Shown: piece by piece, positions 1-6,764 of the stretch
Position numbering within the stretch: position 1 is the stretch's first letter
Layout of the letters: each line of letters begins with the position of its first letter
Source: Acidobacteriota bacterium
GTDB taxonomy: Bacteria; Acidobacteriota; Blastocatellia; Pyrinomonadales; Pyrinomonadaceae
Assembly (NCBI GenBank): GCA_020199975.1
Contig: JAIVJP010000285.1
Location: 1-33,084, forward strand
Direction: 5' to 3'
DNA: 33,084 nt
Made by a program: the position numbers and the translations under genes
Notes under the pieces: generated by a model
What the model saw: only the letters and a program-made list of their open reading frames with translations
What the model was told of the DNA's origin: nothing
Databases searched by the model: none

Positions 1-981
1 GTTCGGAAGCTGCGTAGGGGTGTACGCCGGCGAATTCCCGCCATTCGACGGTGGAGGCGTTGACCCTCCTGAGGAACCTGGATATGCAGTCACTGTCCGT
101 CCGCCATAACCCGAATAGCCATAGCCGTAAAAAGCGTTAGAGTAGGAGCCGCCATATGGTGACCCCCATGACCCCCAGCCAAAGTAATAGGGCAGGAACG
201 TGTAGCATTGAAATCTTGGATTGAATACCCAGACCCCGGAAGAACCGCTTGAAAAACCCCGAGACCAATGATCGCTAAAGCTGGCAAGCGCCATATTCAG
301 GTCGCGTGCTGATATTCGGCGGTTTGCCTTCGCCACTGTTTCCGCGCGCTCTTTGCTCCAGTTTTCTATGGCGTCTTTCTCTTTATCAGCCTTTTCCAGC
401 TTTGCCATTGAGAACGTATGCCCGCTGAAAATCAGCTTTCGCCCGCCTTTAACCTTGGTTTGCGAATCAGAGAGCAACACCCGACCCTTCCTAACGATTA
501 GTTCGGTGGCGTCGCCGGGAACGACGTTGACGCGGTAAAGGCCTCGCCGGACAATCGCCATTTTCGTATGGGGCGTCGTGATATTGATCATCAATTCGGT
601 GTTCTCCGTGCCGGTGGCCTCCACGATAGCCGTCCCTTTGATCAAGCGCACTTCCAGATTTTCTAAAGAGTTATTGGTGAGCTCGAACTCTGAATTCTCG
701 CCCACACGGAGGTACGCGCCGGGGTTTAGCAGCATCTCCACTCTGCCATCTATCCCGGTCTTAACCATATCTCCGGCTTCAAGATTGTCCTTGATGGTGA
801 GCTGTTCCCATCCAGTGCTCCCCTGCGGTTGAACCCCAGTTCGTCCACTTACGGCATTGATGCCCCCAGCCTTCGCGGAAATGATAAACCGCTCCCTATT
901 CTGCGCCTCAGCCGTGACGAAGCCCGCGCACACCAATAGCGTCGCAACTAGGAGGTGTAACGAAGTGGAGGCTTTTCTCAT
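1..981 (-). CDS. FecR-domain exported protein (partial, C-terminus beyond window)
   Basis: I translated this frame by hand. It is open from an ATG at 981 to base 1 (327 codons) and is absent from the ORF track because no stop lies in the window. Residues 1-27 form a signal peptide (MRKASTSLHLLVATLLVCAG, then AEAQ). About residues 55-180 resemble a FecR domain: a hydrophilic beta-rich stretch with DNLEAGDMVKTGIDGRVEML, YLRVGENSEFEL, then VRLIKGTAIVEA and TPHTKMAIVRRGLYRVNV. A short basic/acidic helical stretch follows, then a Gly/Tyr/Ser-rich, low-complexity tail. A good ribosome site (AAAGGAG) lies 9-10 nt before the ATG. Outside iron signalling, FecR domains occur in many envelope proteins, so iron regulation should not be assumed. 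It follows the two VWFA genes after an 88-nt gap on the same strand and may be co-transcribed with them. Confidence 0.85.
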   Translation of the reverse strand, partial: MRKASTSLHLLVATLLVCAGFVTAEAQNRERFIISAKAGGINAVSGRTGVQPQGSTGWEQLTIKDNLEAGDMVKTGIDGRVEMLLNPGAYLRVGENSEFELTNNSLENLEVRLIKGTAIVEATGTENTELMINITTPHTKMAIVRRGLYRVNVVPGDATELIVRKGRVLLSDSQTKVKGGRKLIFSGHTFSMAKLEKADKEKDAIENWSKERAETVAKANRRISARDLNMALASFSDHWSRGFSSGSSGVWVFNPRFQCYTFLPYYFGWGSWGSPYGGSYSNAFYGYGYSGYGGRTVTAYPGSSGGSTPPPSNGGNSPAYTPTQLPN

Positions 982-1069
982 GGAAGGTTCTCCTTTTACC
1001 GCAGCTAGACTGTGTATCGTGGCGAGTGACCGCGTTCGCATTATAGTCCTCCTGGCGCTATTTACAAGC

Positions 1070-2095
1070 TCACTCTCGGTCGTAGGGTTCTGCCCTGGCA
1101 AAATACCCGCGTTTCGTGGTTGCGATAAGGTCCTGTCGGCCTATCAGCTGGACGCCAACTGAGCGCCATTTCCCGTCGCGCAGCATATTGGTGGGCTTGT
1201 ATCCAACGCTGTAAACCATCGACAGATCTTTAATGACCTGATCATAAACTAGATTGAGATCCTTCAGCTTGTTTGCACGGTACATCTTCGTACCCGAGGC
1301 TACGGCTAGCTGTGCAAGCTGACTGCGAGCCAGAGTATAGGCCTCTCTGGGCACCCGACTCCGTTTTACCGCTTCGGCTTCCGTGTCCAGATAGATAGGG
1401 AAAACAATCGTATCTGAGCGGCCTACCCTGTCCAGCAACTCGGCGAATGTCCCGCGCGACCCTTCACCATAAACATCCGGCAACGCATTATCGACCCCGT
1501 CCGTCATAACCACGATCGCGCTTCGGCGCGGGGACTTCTGAGAGGAAATGACGGTGGTCATTGTGTACAGCAACGCATCCCAAAAGTTCGTGCCTCCCAG
1601 CGGTTTTTGGATGTCCTCAATTGCATCTTTGAGGCGTCCTCGATCCCAGGTTAAGGGAGAAACGATTTCAGGAATGTCAGTGAATGTGACGATCGCAACG
1701 CGGTCCATGGGACGCGTAGATTCGACAAATCGCTTGGCCGAGCTGCGGATCAACTTAATCTTGTCTGAACTTGAACCTGACAGGTCCAGCAGTAAGACGA
1801 GATCAAAGGGTGCATCTTCGCCAGCAAAAAACACGATCTCCTGCGGCTTTCCGTCCTCGAGCACCAGGAAATCCTTCTGCTGCAAAGCTGAAACGGGATT
1901 GTCGGAGTTCAGTCTAATCACGCTGACTCGAAGGTCGACAAGATCCGAATCGACCCGGATCGTTTCTGTGGGTTCCCCGGTTTGAGCAATGCAGGTCTTG
2001 GGGTATGAGAGAAAAGTGGCGAGCAGCACGCTGGCGAGCAGCACGCTAAGCAGTTTCCCGCCGGTGAGACGGCTTTCAGTTTGCATAGTAGCCAT
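1070..2095 (-). CDS. VWFA-related domain exported protein (second of tandem pair)
   Basis: This 341-residue protein has an N-terminal hydrophobic signal segment (LLSVLLASVLLATFLSYP) and then a short beta region typical of acidobacterial VWFA-related proteins (RVDSDLVDLRVSVI, DFLVLEDGKPQEI). A von Willebrand A domain spans about residues 95-300. The MIDAS metal site is visible as DLSGSSS, with a later MTDGVD motif. The ATG lies 20 nt inside the end of the upstream VWFA gene, so translation is probably coupled; an ATG three codons in is an alternative start. It is a clear paralogue of its neighbour: both end in a conserved YSVGYKPTN / YSLAYRPTN plus DGKWR block. The family is widespread in Acidobacteriota and its substrates are unknown. 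Secretion and metal-dependent protein binding are inferred from the domain. Confidence 0.88.
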   Translation of the reverse strand: MATMQTESRLTGGKLLSVLLASVLLATFLSYPKTCIAQTGEPTETIRVDSDLVDLRVSVIRLNSDNPVSALQQKDFLVLEDGKPQEIVFFAGEDAPFDLVLLLDLSGSSSDKIKLIRSSAKRFVESTRPMDRVAIVTFTDIPEIVSPLTWDRGRLKDAIEDIQKPLGGTNFWDALLYTMTTVISSQKSPRRSAIVVMTDGVDNALPDVYGEGSRGTFAELLDRVGRSDTIVFPIYLDTEAEAVKRSRVPREAYTLARSQLAQLAVASGTKMYRANKLKDLNLVYDQVIKDLSMVYSVGYKPTNMLRDGKWRSVGVQLIGRQDLIATTKRGYFARAEPYDRE

Positions 2096-3593
2096 GTTTT
2101 CCGCGCGCGACCGCCGAGGGTCGGTTCAGCGTTACTCGGACTGCGCGCCACTTGCCGTCCCGAGTCCTGTTGGTGGGCCGATATGCCAGACTGTAAACCG
2201 TACCCAGGTCGGCCACCACGCGTTCGTAAGCCCCTGCGAGATCCTGTAGGCGCTCCACCTGGTAGAACACTCCGCCGCCGGCTTCAGCCATTTCTTTCAT
2301 CCGTTCATATCCCAGGTCGAACGCTTCAGGCTGCGTATCAAGAGGATTCAGCGCTTCATATTCTGTATTGAGCCACAAGGTGTATAGCACGCCATCAAAC
2401 TCGCGAACCCGACTAAGCATCTCGCCGTAGGGAAGCTTTGAACCATCGCCCTGCACTCCCGGGACACGCCCGTCAAGTCCATCACTCATCATGACAATTG
2501 CTGTTCGACGCGTGTTTTTCGTGCTCTTTAGGAGATGGGTAAGTGAGAAGTCTATGGCATCGTAGGCCTTTGTATCTCCTGTTGCTGTGTCAAGTGCAGT
2601 TACCCTTTGCCGCAAGACTTCACGGTCTAACGTGACTGGTGAAATGACCGTCGGACGACCGGCAAACGAAATGATTCCGATGCGATCTGACGGTCGCGCT
2701 GCGTCCACGAAACGCAGCGCCGCCGCGCGAATCAATTTCACAACATCACGGGTCGAACCCGAAACATCAATTAGCAGAATCAGATCAAAAGGAGCAGACG
2801 CCGACTCAAACTGGATTAAGCGCTGTTCGATTCCGTCCTCAAATAGCCGGAAGTCTGACTGCGTCAAGCCCAAAACCCCGCGATTGGTATTTCGATCTAT
2901 GACACTGAGATTTAGAGTGGCAAGTTGCGAGTCAACGCGAATAACGTCCCCCTCGCTTATTTCTTCAGAGTCGCTCAGGTTCGCAGGTGTTCCAGCCCCT
3001 TTCGAAATGTTTTCAGAACCCAGCAGCCTCGGTGGTCCGGAGACCTCGGTCGTACCATGATTCAACGTGCTGTCTAAAGCGAGTGTGATCTCTCCCCGCT
3101 CCGTCGCGATCCTGAGAACATAATCGCCAGCACCTGAGCGTGTTTGTAAGACGTGACCACCACCACTTAAGGGTGGCCCTAGCTCTGACCTGATAGTTCC
3201 ATTTGTTGTCCTGGCGCTGATATCCACGTTGAGAGAATGTGAAAGCTCTGCGCGTATGTCACCCGAAACCGACTTTAGAGAAGCCGACGCCAGTACCCCT
3301 CGCAGCGAAATTGAACCAACCCCGGTGATAATCTCGGTGTGGGAACCCTCAGGAAGTTTTACTGTGAGCGTAATGGCCGCCCGAGGGTCAACCGGTGTGC
3401 GAATGACAGAGATTACGAGCAGCTTCGCTCTGTTCTCTATCTGATTCTCAATTCGAACTCGGGCAGCAGCGGGCACGTCAATGCGCACTCCGTCATCTGC
3501 GGCTCTACTCGACCTGGCTCCCAAAAACGGCAGGCACGAAACGAGGCCCAGCAAGAAAACTCTGAATAGCAAGGCGCGTTGAGCTAAAAACAT
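2076..3593 (-). CDS. VWFA-related domain exported protein with N-terminal adhesin-like beta domain
   Basis: This 505-residue protein has a signal peptide (LLFRVFLLGLVSCLPFLGA). About residues 35-175 form a beta-repeat region with SVSGDIRAELS, TTNGTIRSEL and TERGEITLAL, resembling DUF4097-type putative adhesin repeats. A VWFA-related module follows (RVDSQLATLNLSVI, DFRLFEDGIEQRL), then a VWA domain with the MIDAS motif DVSGST and a later MMSDGLDG motif. It ends in YSLAYRPTN-DGKWR like its downstream paralogue, which overlaps it by 20 nt. Its ATG is 11 nt from the stop of the truncated pilT-like frame, and no convincing ribosome site precedes it. That fits loss of its native upstream region in a deletion. 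The exact ligand is unknown. Confidence 0.87.
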   Translation of the reverse strand: MFLAQRALLFRVFLLGLVSCLPFLGARSSRAADDGVRIDVPAAARVRIENQIENRAKLLVISVIRTPVDPRAAITLTVKLPEGSHTEIITGVGSISLRGVLASASLKSVSGDIRAELSHSLNVDISARTTNGTIRSELGPPLSGGGHVLQTRSGAGDYVLRIATERGEITLALDSTLNHGTTEVSGPPRLLGSENISKGAGTPANLSDSEEISEGDVIRVDSQLATLNLSVIDRNTNRGVLGLTQSDFRLFEDGIEQRLIQFESASAPFDLILLIDVSGSTRDVVKLIRAAALRFVDAARPSDRIGIISFAGRPTVISPVTLDREVLRQRVTALDTATGDTKAYDAIDFSLTHLLKSTKNTRRTAIVMMSDGLDGRVPGVQGDGSKLPYGEMLSRVREFDGVLYTLWLNTEYEALNPLDTQPEAFDLGYERMKEMAEAGGGVFYQVERLQDLAGAYERVVADLGTVYSLAYRPTNRTRDGKWRAVRVTLNRPSAVARGKHGYYAN

Positions 3594-3604
3594 AGACCCA
3601 GGCT

Positions 3605-3808
3605 TTACGGAACGAAAGGTTTTTCCAATCCGGGAATTCGCACCGGCCGAAGTTTCCCAGTCAATTCAATCTGAGGTGGGCGGCCTGGCGAGAAGATCAG
3701 ATCGCTTACTTTGTCTGAAACGCGCCGCATTAGCCGCAGCACGTCGATGAAGTTGGGTGGTGCGGGACCACTCGTCTGAGGACTTGGAATGTCGGGTAGA
3801 GTGCTCAT
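3605..3808 (-). pseudogene. Truncated PilT/PilU-like type IV pilus ATPase (N-terminal 67 codons only)
   Basis: The 67-residue frame has NFIDVLRLMRRVSDKVSDLIF followed by SPGRPPQIELTGKLRPV. This matches the start of PilT-family retraction ATPases (a short helix, then S-D-L-x-x-x-x-G-x-P-P and G-K-L). A normal family member continues for about 300 more residues with Walker A/B, Asp-box and His-box motifs, all missing here. After IPGLEK the frame ends with PFVP and a stop, and the VWFA gene begins 11 nt later. This is a remnant or an assembly deletion joining pilT to the VWFA upstream region. The peptide cannot hydrolyse ATP. Because the similarity is short, the assignment to PilT rather than another secretion ATPase is likely but not certain. 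Confidence 0.65.
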
Positions 3809-3979
3809 TTTCTAAGGAACTTTTCAACTATTCGCGACGTCAAAAGTTATAAGCGTCCGTGACCGAAAAGAAAAGTCTGGCGCGAACAAACGCGAAGGTG
3901 GTCGCGTACATCAAAGTGGTTGTTGGGGGACTGACGGTTCGCGGAGGGTCATCCCAAACAAAGAGGGAGGCGCTGAAAC

Positions 3980-4237
3980 ATGGCAACTCACAGAGATCCT
4001 GTTCGATGCTTTGCACCACTTGAAGTGATCGAGCGCCTGCTGGAAATTCGTGCTGAAGCGGGTTTCGCTCCCGCCATTTATCTCCTTTCGCCCAATGATT
4101 TGGCGGACTATCTCGATGCTTTCGGCTTTGATGTATATGCTTTTTCTGAAGCCGAATCTGAATTTCATTTTGGGGATTACCGAGCTCCCCTGGCACCAGG
4201 TGGCGATCATGCCCACTGCTCGCTAAGAACGCACTAG
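3980..4237 (+). CDS. Small hypothetical protein (85 aa)
   Basis: I do not recognise this protein. It is the only plus-strand ORF in the first 8.8 kb that looks translated. A purine-rich AGAGGGAGG sequence lies about 10 nt before the ATG. The composition is protein-like: an amphipathic helix with PLEVIERLLEIRAEAG, then hydrophobic/acidic stretches with NDLADYLDAFGFDVYAF. There is no signal peptide or transmembrane segment, and no motif I can name. It diverges from the truncated pilT frame across a 171-nt spacer and converges with the SpoIIE-type phosphatase gene, whose stop is 61 nt away. The minus-strand ORFs over it (3840-4196, 3911-4216) look like shadows. Confidence that it is coding is moderate. 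Confidence 0.5.
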   Translation: MATHRDPVRCFAPLEVIERLLEIRAEAGFAPAIYLLSPNDLADYLDAFGFDVYAFSEAESEFHFGDYRAPLAPGGDHAHCSLRTH

Positions 4238-4298
4238 ATTACAACGGGCTGTTCGAATCGTGAGACAAGATGCGCTTTTCTGGTCTCCCCTTTTCGAT

Positions 4299-4988
4299 TT
4301 AGGTTAACGCCTTGACTACGAAGAAAGTGATGTCATCGGTCGCGCCCCGGCCGGCCGTCCAGTCGAGTACGTCCTTCTGAACGGCCATGATCAAATCTTT
4401 CGCGCGCAAGCGCCTGGCTGCCTTGACTGAGTTAGCAAGTCGCTCGCGCCCAAATTCCTCGCCGCTCGGACTCATGGCTTCAGTCACTCCATCGGTGTAC
4501 AGCACGAGCAATTCATCCGGCTCGATCGTCAAGTAGTACTCGTGATAACGGGTGTCCCTGAACATTCCGAGAGGCACTCCGCCGCGCTCCATGAACTGTG
4601 CATTACCCTTCGCGTCGAGCAACAGCGGAGGATTATGGCCTGCGTTCGTGTAGGACAGCGTGCGATTCGAAGCGTCGAGAATTCCATAGAAGGCCGTCAC
4701 GTACTGGTTCCGTTCGATTGACTCCCACAGCAGATAGTTCACTTTGGCCATGGAGATATGAGGAGCGTAGCCTATATGTGTGGCTGCACGCAGGCTGGCG
4801 CGCAGGAAGGCCATCAACAGAGCTGCCGGCACTCCTTTTCCTGAAACGTCAGCGACCACCAGAGAAATCTGGTCGTCGTAGATTGGCACCCAGTCGTAAT
4901 AGTCCCCGGAAACTTCCTCGGTCGGGAAGTTATAGGCGCTGATGTCAAACCCTTCCAACTGCGGATCATTTGGCGGCAACAACTCCAA
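4299..4988 (-). CDS. SpoIIE/RsbU-type PP2C serine phosphatase domain (C-terminal part of a broken GAF-phosphatase gene)
   Basis: This is a PPM-type serine/threonine phosphatase domain of the RsbU/SpoIIE group, which dephosphorylates anti-sigma-factor antagonists. Visible motifs are ELLPPNDPQLEGFDIS, SGDYYDW (metal-binding Asp), VVADVSGKGVPAALLMA, SYTNAGHNPPLLL, VLYTDGVTEA and GATDDITFFVVK. All main metal-binding acidic motifs are present and the C-terminus is complete. The true frame begins earlier than the listed Met: about 50 nt upstream it reads EKKRLEGQLEVARQVQ, the usual linker helix before this domain. Upstream of about 5037 the linker frame is lost and the GAF domain continues in another frame. 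The pair was therefore one gene, now missing about 200 nt. Restart at an internal codon could still yield an unregulated phosphatase. Confidence 0.85.
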   Translation of the reverse strand: MELLPPNDPQLEGFDISAYNFPTEEVSGDYYDWVPIYDDQISLVVADVSGKGVPAALLMAFLRASLRAATHIGYAPHISMAKVNYLLWESIERNQYVTAFYGILDASNRTLSYTNAGHNPPLLLDAKGNAQFMERGGVPLGMFRDTRYHEYYLTIEPDELLVLYTDGVTEAMSPSGEEFGRERLANSVKAARRLRAKDLIMAVQKDVLDWTAGRGATDDITFFVVKALT

Positions 4989-5389
4989 CTGAACTTGCCT
5001 GGCAACTTCAAGCTGCCCTTCGAGTCGCTTCTTTTCAATACGTCGGGAGAGATGATTGGCTCAGTCGTCAGCGCCACATGGCCGATAATCCCCTCGCCAA
5101 GTTTCAGGTGGAGTTTCGAAAGTTCGTCTATGTCATATCCCCTAACTGCTTCGGCCTCGAACACGCAGGGTTCCTCACCGCGAGCCAGAGCCGCCTGATC
5201 CGCGCACCTCAGGACAAAAATACCTGCCGCATCGTAGGGAATCAGAGAATCGAGCGTCCCCATAACAAGATTGAGAACTTCTTGCAGATCGAGCGAGCGG
5301 CTGATCTTTTTGGTGATGTCGAGCAGCATGCGCAGTTTATCGGTCGTGGTCAGACCTTGCGCAGGCGCCTGTTTTAACTGTTCATGCAT
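4814..5389 (-). CDS. GAF sensor domain (N-terminal part of broken GAF-SpoIIE phosphatase gene)
   Basis: Residues 1-117 are the start of a GAF-domain protein: a helix with TDKLRMLLDITKKISRSLDL, then QEVLNLVMGTLDSLIPYDAA and GEGIIGHVALTTEPIISPDV. In GAF-SpoIIE proteins this last motif is followed by about 65 residues finishing the GAF domain and then the EKKRLEGQLE helix. Here, just after PDV (about 5037-5041), the sequence jumps to that helix in a different frame. Everything after residue 117 in this ORF (LKRSDSKGS onward, to 191) is out-of-frame translation of the phosphatase gene. I estimate a net loss of about 200 nt from the family architecture. As written, the sensor is incomplete and cannot be joined to its phosphatase. 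The ATG is at 5389, with only a weak ribosome site. Confidence 0.78.
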   Translation of the reverse strand: MHEQLKQAPAQGLTTTDKLRMLLDITKKISRSLDLQEVLNLVMGTLDSLIPYDAAGIFVLRCADQAALARGEEPCVFEAEAVRGYDIDELSKLHLKLGEGIIGHVALTTEPIISPDVLKRSDSKGSLKLPGKFSWSCCRQMIRSWKGLTSAPITSRPRKFPGTITTGCQSTTTRFLWWSLTFQEKECRQLC

Positions 5390-5534
5390 ACTCGAATAGG
5401 TTTCTCGGTTGAGAAAAGGACACTAAAACGTCAAGAGGTGATTATAAGGGGTTGAGCCTCCGGCATGAAGCCGGGAACGTAGCTACTTTACGCACGGGGA
5501 GCGCTTTGTTCAAGTTGAGCCGATTTGTCATAGC

Positions 5535-5549
5535 GCTCCGTTACGGAGC
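5535..5549 (-). terminator. Small hairpin spanning the ImmA-like gene stop codon
   Basis: The sequence GCTCCG-TTA-CGGAGC is a perfect 6-bp stem whose 3-nt loop is the TAA stop (minus strand) of the ImmA-like gene. It has no T-run after it, so Rho-independent termination is doubtful. It may instead stabilise the 3' end. Confidence 0.3.
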
Positions 5550-6143
5550 ACTACCCGCTTTGTGGGTCCTCCAGAGACGAGTAACTTTCAGGCGATATTC
5601 AATCAGATCACGGCTGACTCGGAAATGCCGGGCTACGTCCGCTGCTGATTTGCCTTCCAGAACCGCTCGTCGCAGAGCTGCAAAAGGTACGAGAGCAGCT
5701 GCGCCAATCGCATAAGCAGCTTCTTCGTCCAGCTTCCGGTAGTCTCGGGCCAGGGTCTGACCGCGCTCCTCATCAGCAATTACGGCCAGCCGGTTAGGTT
5801 TGTGTCCTAGAAAGACGTGGCAAATCTCCTCCATCAAGGTTGCGTTAGTTCGGGCAGGCCCGTGATTCGGGTTGAGTACTACGATTCTTCGGCCATCGGG
5901 CAGAGGTCTCGAGCAGGCTCCGCCAGACCAAGCCTCCGATGCCGGACCAAGCAGGAGTTCCCGGCTCTGGCTGCTGAGACCCTTGATTCGCTCAATATTA
6001 ACAACGAAGAGATTAGCAAAGCGTGCGAGGTCGAAGGGATTTAGAGGGGCATCGCGACGAAGACGAGCAAAATCACGCAAGCCCATAGCTTTCAACTCAA
6101 ACTGTCGCCACTTTTCGCCTGGAGGTAAATCGGAGTGGTCCAC
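5541..6143 (-). CDS. ImmA/IrrE-like protein (COG2856 family) with altered zinc motif
   Basis: This 200-residue protein resembles the ImmA/IrrE peptidase family. The central region TNATLMEEICHVFLGHKPNR aligns with the family zinc helix, normally TLxHExxHxxLGH. The first zinc His is replaced by Glu (E105-E106-I-C-H109). Upstream, GRRIVVLNPNH matches the strand that precedes the metal helix. Downstream, DEERGQTLARDYRKLDEEAA is the acidic segment that usually carries the third ligand, followed by AYAIGAAALVPFAALRRAV. The C-terminal region includes a helix-turn-helix-like stretch (SAADVARHFRVSRDLIEYRL). It starts with GTG at 6143, 46 nt after the XRE gene, a pairing typical of ImmR/ImmA or DdrO/IrrE modules in which the peptidase cleaves the repressor. 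With the altered motif, catalysis is uncertain. Confidence 0.78.
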   Translation of the reverse strand: MDHSDLPPGEKWRQFELKAMGLRDFARLRRDAPLNPFDLARFANLFVVNIERIKGLSSQSRELLLGPASEAWSGGACSRPLPDGRRIVVLNPNHGPARTNATLMEEICHVFLGHKPNRLAVIADEERGQTLARDYRKLDEEAAYAIGAAALVPFAALRRAVLEGKSAADVARHFRVSRDLIEYRLKVTRLWRTHKAGSAP

Positions 6144-6189
6144 GCGAGCAGTATAGCCTGATTTTGATGTTATTACTGAGAAGCTGAAT

Positions 6190-6612
6190 TCAGCGACGCT
6201 TACCTACAGTTCTTTCCGGCTTCGTTCGGCTGAACTGGGCGTAGGCTACGCGAAAGAGCTCAGATAGTGCGGAAGCAGTTTCCGAAGTAAGGTTGCGATC
6301 CGCTCTAAGATGGGCTTCGACGATTTCCGGCGTTGATTCGCGTGGGAAGTAAACCACTGCCTGGGCCTCTTCTCCTTCAGACCGACTGCCGAGAATTCGC
6401 TCCATGGGCACGTCCAGCCAGGTGGTAAGTCGTGCGATGTTGTCAGCGTCAGGTTTGCCTGTGCCGTTCTCAATACGAGACAGGGTCGAAGCCGAGACGC
6501 CCGTGGCGTTAGCGACGTCTCGCAAACTTGCGCTTAATTGCTCGCGCTTGCGACGAACAGCCCGACCGAGCTCTTCCGTGTTCACAAGCGTCCTATTGGT
6601 AGGTCGTTTCAT
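6190..6612 (-). CDS. XRE-family transcriptional regulator
   Basis: The N-terminal half is a classic helix-turn-helix_3 domain: ELGRAVRRKREQLSASLRDV, then ANATGVSASTLSRIENGTGK and PDADNIARLTTWLDVPMERI. About residues 80-140 form a helical tail (TPEIVEAHLRADRNLTSETA, SALSELFRVAYAQFSR) likely used for dimerisation or sensing. I chose the ATG at 6612 (MKRPTNRTL) over the track start at 6630. A possible promoter lies only 10 nt upstream, which would give a nearly leaderless message. The ImmA-like gene follows 46 nt later on the same strand, so the two likely form a repressor/derepression module. No phage genes surround them. Targets are unknown, and self-regulation is inferred from similar pairs. 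Confidence 0.82.
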   Translation of the reverse strand: MKRPTNRTLVNTEELGRAVRRKREQLSASLRDVANATGVSASTLSRIENGTGKPDADNIARLTTWLDVPMERILGSRSEGEEAQAVVYFPRESTPEIVEAHLRADRNLTSETASALSELFRVAYAQFSRTKPERTVGKRR

Positions 6613-6621
6613 GGGCCTCAA

Positions 6622-6649
6622 ACATAACACACGTTAGTTTTAGACACAA
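6622..6649 (-). promoter_or_regulatory. Candidate sigma70-type promoter for the XRE-ImmA pair
   Basis: On the minus strand TTGTGT (6649-6644), a 16-nt spacer and TTATGT (6627-6622) resemble -35/-10 boxes. The -10 box ends only 9 nt before the ATG at 6612, implying a very short leader or a leaderless transcript. This is a weak match judged by eye. Confidence 0.3.
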
Positions 6650-6690
6650 GACCTCGTGCTATGGCTGAAACGCTTTTTATGAAGTACCCG

Positions 6691-6730
6691 TTAAAAAGTG
6701 AACCAGGACGTTCCGCCAGGTTCAGCTTTT
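6691..6730 (-). terminator. Hairpin with T-run after the S41 protease gene (possibly bidirectional)
   Basis: The arms TGAACC and GGTTCA form a stem with two further GG/CC pairs inside. On the minus strand the hairpin is followed by CTTTTTAAC, and on the plus strand by GCTTTTTCGC. It sits about 40-70 nt past the stop of the S41 protease gene (6765) and before the XRE promoter, so it should insulate the two minus-strand units. Confidence 0.6.
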
Positions 6731-6764
6731 TCGCAAGTGAAGTTGAATTCTTCGGTTATTGGGT

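Noticed and set aside
90-287. 65-aa minus-strand ORF
   Set aside because: It overlaps the FecR-domain frame on the same strand in another phase; the FecR frame explains this region.
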